Below are positions 5,999 through 6,594 of a DNA stretch of 6,594 nt, piece after piece; position 1 is the first letter of the stretch, and each line of letters begins with the position of its first letter. The stretch is from Blastocatellia bacterium (GTDB lineage Bacteria; Acidobacteriota; Blastocatellia; Pyrinomonadales; Pyrinomonadaceae). The position numbers and the translations under genes are program-made. Location of the stretch: assembly GCA_013695495.1 (NCBI GenBank), contig JACDAK010000142.1, forward strand, positions 1 to 6,594, read 5' to 3'. Under the pieces are notes generated by a model. The model saw nothing but the letters and a program-made list of their open reading frames with translations. It was not told the origin of the DNA and did no database searches.

Positions 5999-6040
5999 GT
6001 CTGTTTATAGAAACGCGACCATCTATATATATGTAAAAGC

Positions 6041-6138
6041 TCCCGAGATGCACCATCAACCACCCGCTACGGTGGGTGGCACTGCCTGTGATCCCCGCGG
6101 AGCGGGTCGCGACGGTTCGGAGTTAGATGAACTCGGGA
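6041..6138. other. Candidate branched structured element upstream of crcB
   Basis: TCCCGAG (6041-6047) pairs perfectly with CTCGGGA (6132-6138), and CATC (6054-6057) with GATG (6126-6129). Inside lie two hairpins. One has arms 6060-6067 and 6072-6079: eight pairs with one G-T, closing a TACG loop on a C-G pair, which as RNA is a UNCG-type tetraloop. The other is CCCGC-GGA-GCGGG (6094-6106). Together they give a three-way-junction shape ending 44 bp before the crcB ATG. It does not match the known fluoride riboswitch. It could be a leader RNA element or a palindromic repeat cluster. Confidence 0.4.
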
Positions 6139-6174
6139 ATGTAATGTAAACTTCTGCGTTTGGAGGCGCGGCGT

Positions 6175-6179
6175 GAGGG
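6175..6179 (+). promoter_or_regulatory. Ribosome binding site of crcB
   Basis: GAGGG followed by TTT and the ATG at 6183. The spacer is short, but it is the same as at the hydrolase gene, which supports both starts. Confidence 0.65.
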
Positions 6180-6182
6180 TTT

Positions 6183-6557
6183 ATGACAAGGACTCTGCTA
6201 TTCGTGGCGATTGGGGGGATGTTGGGGTCGGTTTGCCGGTACCTGTCGACGACGGCTGCGGTGCAGTTTTTGCCGTGGGCGTTCCCGGTTGGGACGTTCG
6301 CGGTCAATGTTGTCGGCAGTTTTGTGATGGGAGCGGCCGTCGGCTTGTTTGAAAGATATACGACGATGGGCTCTGACTGGCGGATCTTTGTGACGGCGGG
6401 TTTCTGCGGAGGATTTACGACCTTTTCGGCGTTCGCATTTGAGAACCTCGTCTTGCTGACCGAACGCCAATACGCGCTTTTCGCAGCCTACAGCCTCGCA
6501 TCCTTCGTCCTATGCATCGCCGCCGCCCTCGCCGGCCTCATCCTGACCCGCCCATAA
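6183..6557 (+). CDS. crcB: CrcB/Fluc fluoride ion channel
   Basis: 124 residues, the normal full length for a single-gene Fluc channel, which works in the inner membrane as an antiparallel dimer that lets toxic fluoride leave the cell. Four hydrophobic segments are visible at about 4-22, 33-55, 67-90 and 97-121. Family motifs are present: GGMLGSVCRY (11-20), GTFAVNVVGSF (37-47, with pore-lining N42), and GFCGGFTTFSAF (73-84), which holds the TM3 break, the TT pair and the F81 and F84 phenylalanine-box residues. Only one copy is seen, so a homodimer is expected. The ATG is set by GAGGG three bases before it. No fluoride riboswitch is recognisable upstream. The nearest plus-strand gene is 261 bp away, so it probably has its own promoter. 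Confidence 0.96.
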   Translation: MTRTLLFVAIGGMLGSVCRYLSTTAAVQFLPWAFPVGTFAVNVVGSFVMGAAVGLFERYTTMGSDWRIFVTAGFCGGFTTFSAFAFENLVLLTERQYALFAAYSLASFVLCIAAALAGLILTRP

Positions 6558-6594
6558 CCAAACCCCAACCGCCTCGTGCCGCTAACGCTCAGGC

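Larger units (their letters stand above)
5922..6182. other. 261-bp intergenic region between hydrolase and crcB, hairpin-rich, no gene
   Basis: No coding frame is credible. It holds the hairpins at 5938-5950 and 5985-5997, a TA-alternating tract at 6024-6031 that could serve as a -10 region for crcB (no good -35 seen), and the branched element at 6041-6138. Confidence 0.6.

Noticed and set aside
6000..6182. Fluoride riboswitch before crcB
   Set aside because: The conserved pseudoknot sequences of the known crcB motif are not seen; the pairings present are of another kind.

Overview
The window reads as an ordinary stretch of chromosome from a moderately GC-rich bacterium with a Gram-negative type of gene content: c-di-GMP signalling, a Sec-exported alpha/beta-hydrolase and a CrcB fluoride channel. 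The lineage cannot be fixed from five genes. Acidobacteriota is my best guess from the general look of the proteins and the palindrome-rich intergenic DNA, but it is only a guess. There is no sign of a phage, plasmid, transposase, CRISPR array or RNA operon.

Layout. (1) Bases 1-1301, plus strand: asparaginyl-tRNA synthetase (asnS), missing only its first few codons at the window edge. (2) 1410-3380, minus strand: a membrane-anchored PAS-GGDEF-EAL protein that converges on asnS across 108 bp with no clear terminator. (3) 3480-3959, plus strand: a BCP/PrxQ-type peroxiredoxin, divergent from the c-di-GMP gene across a 99-bp intergenic region that holds a plausible minus-strand promoter and a phased set of TTAAAC-like boxes. 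(4) 3960-4682: 723 bp without a credible gene but full of inverted repeats, including a run of six hairpins at 4333-4499 and two related GC-rich elements. (5) 4683-5921, plus strand: secreted alpha/beta-hydrolase with a complete Ser-Asp-His set. (6) 5922-6182: 261 bp with four hairpins and a longer 7-bp pairing that encloses two of them just upstream of the next gene. (7) 6183-6557, plus strand: CrcB/Fluc fluoride channel. The last 37 bases hold nothing recognisable.

The genes do not form one pathway. The only pairing with a possible functional link is the divergent c-di-GMP enzyme and peroxiredoxin: they share a short regulatory region, are lower in GC on sampled lines (about 42-52%) than late asnS and the hydrolase (about 63-67%), and both lack a Shine-Dalgarno sequence, whereas the hydrolase and crcB have matching GAGGG-TTT-ATGA start regions. 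The most interesting material is the structured intergenic DNA, which may be a family of dispersed palindromic repeats or structured RNA. A search of the host genome would tell which. I do not see a clear undescribed multi-gene system.
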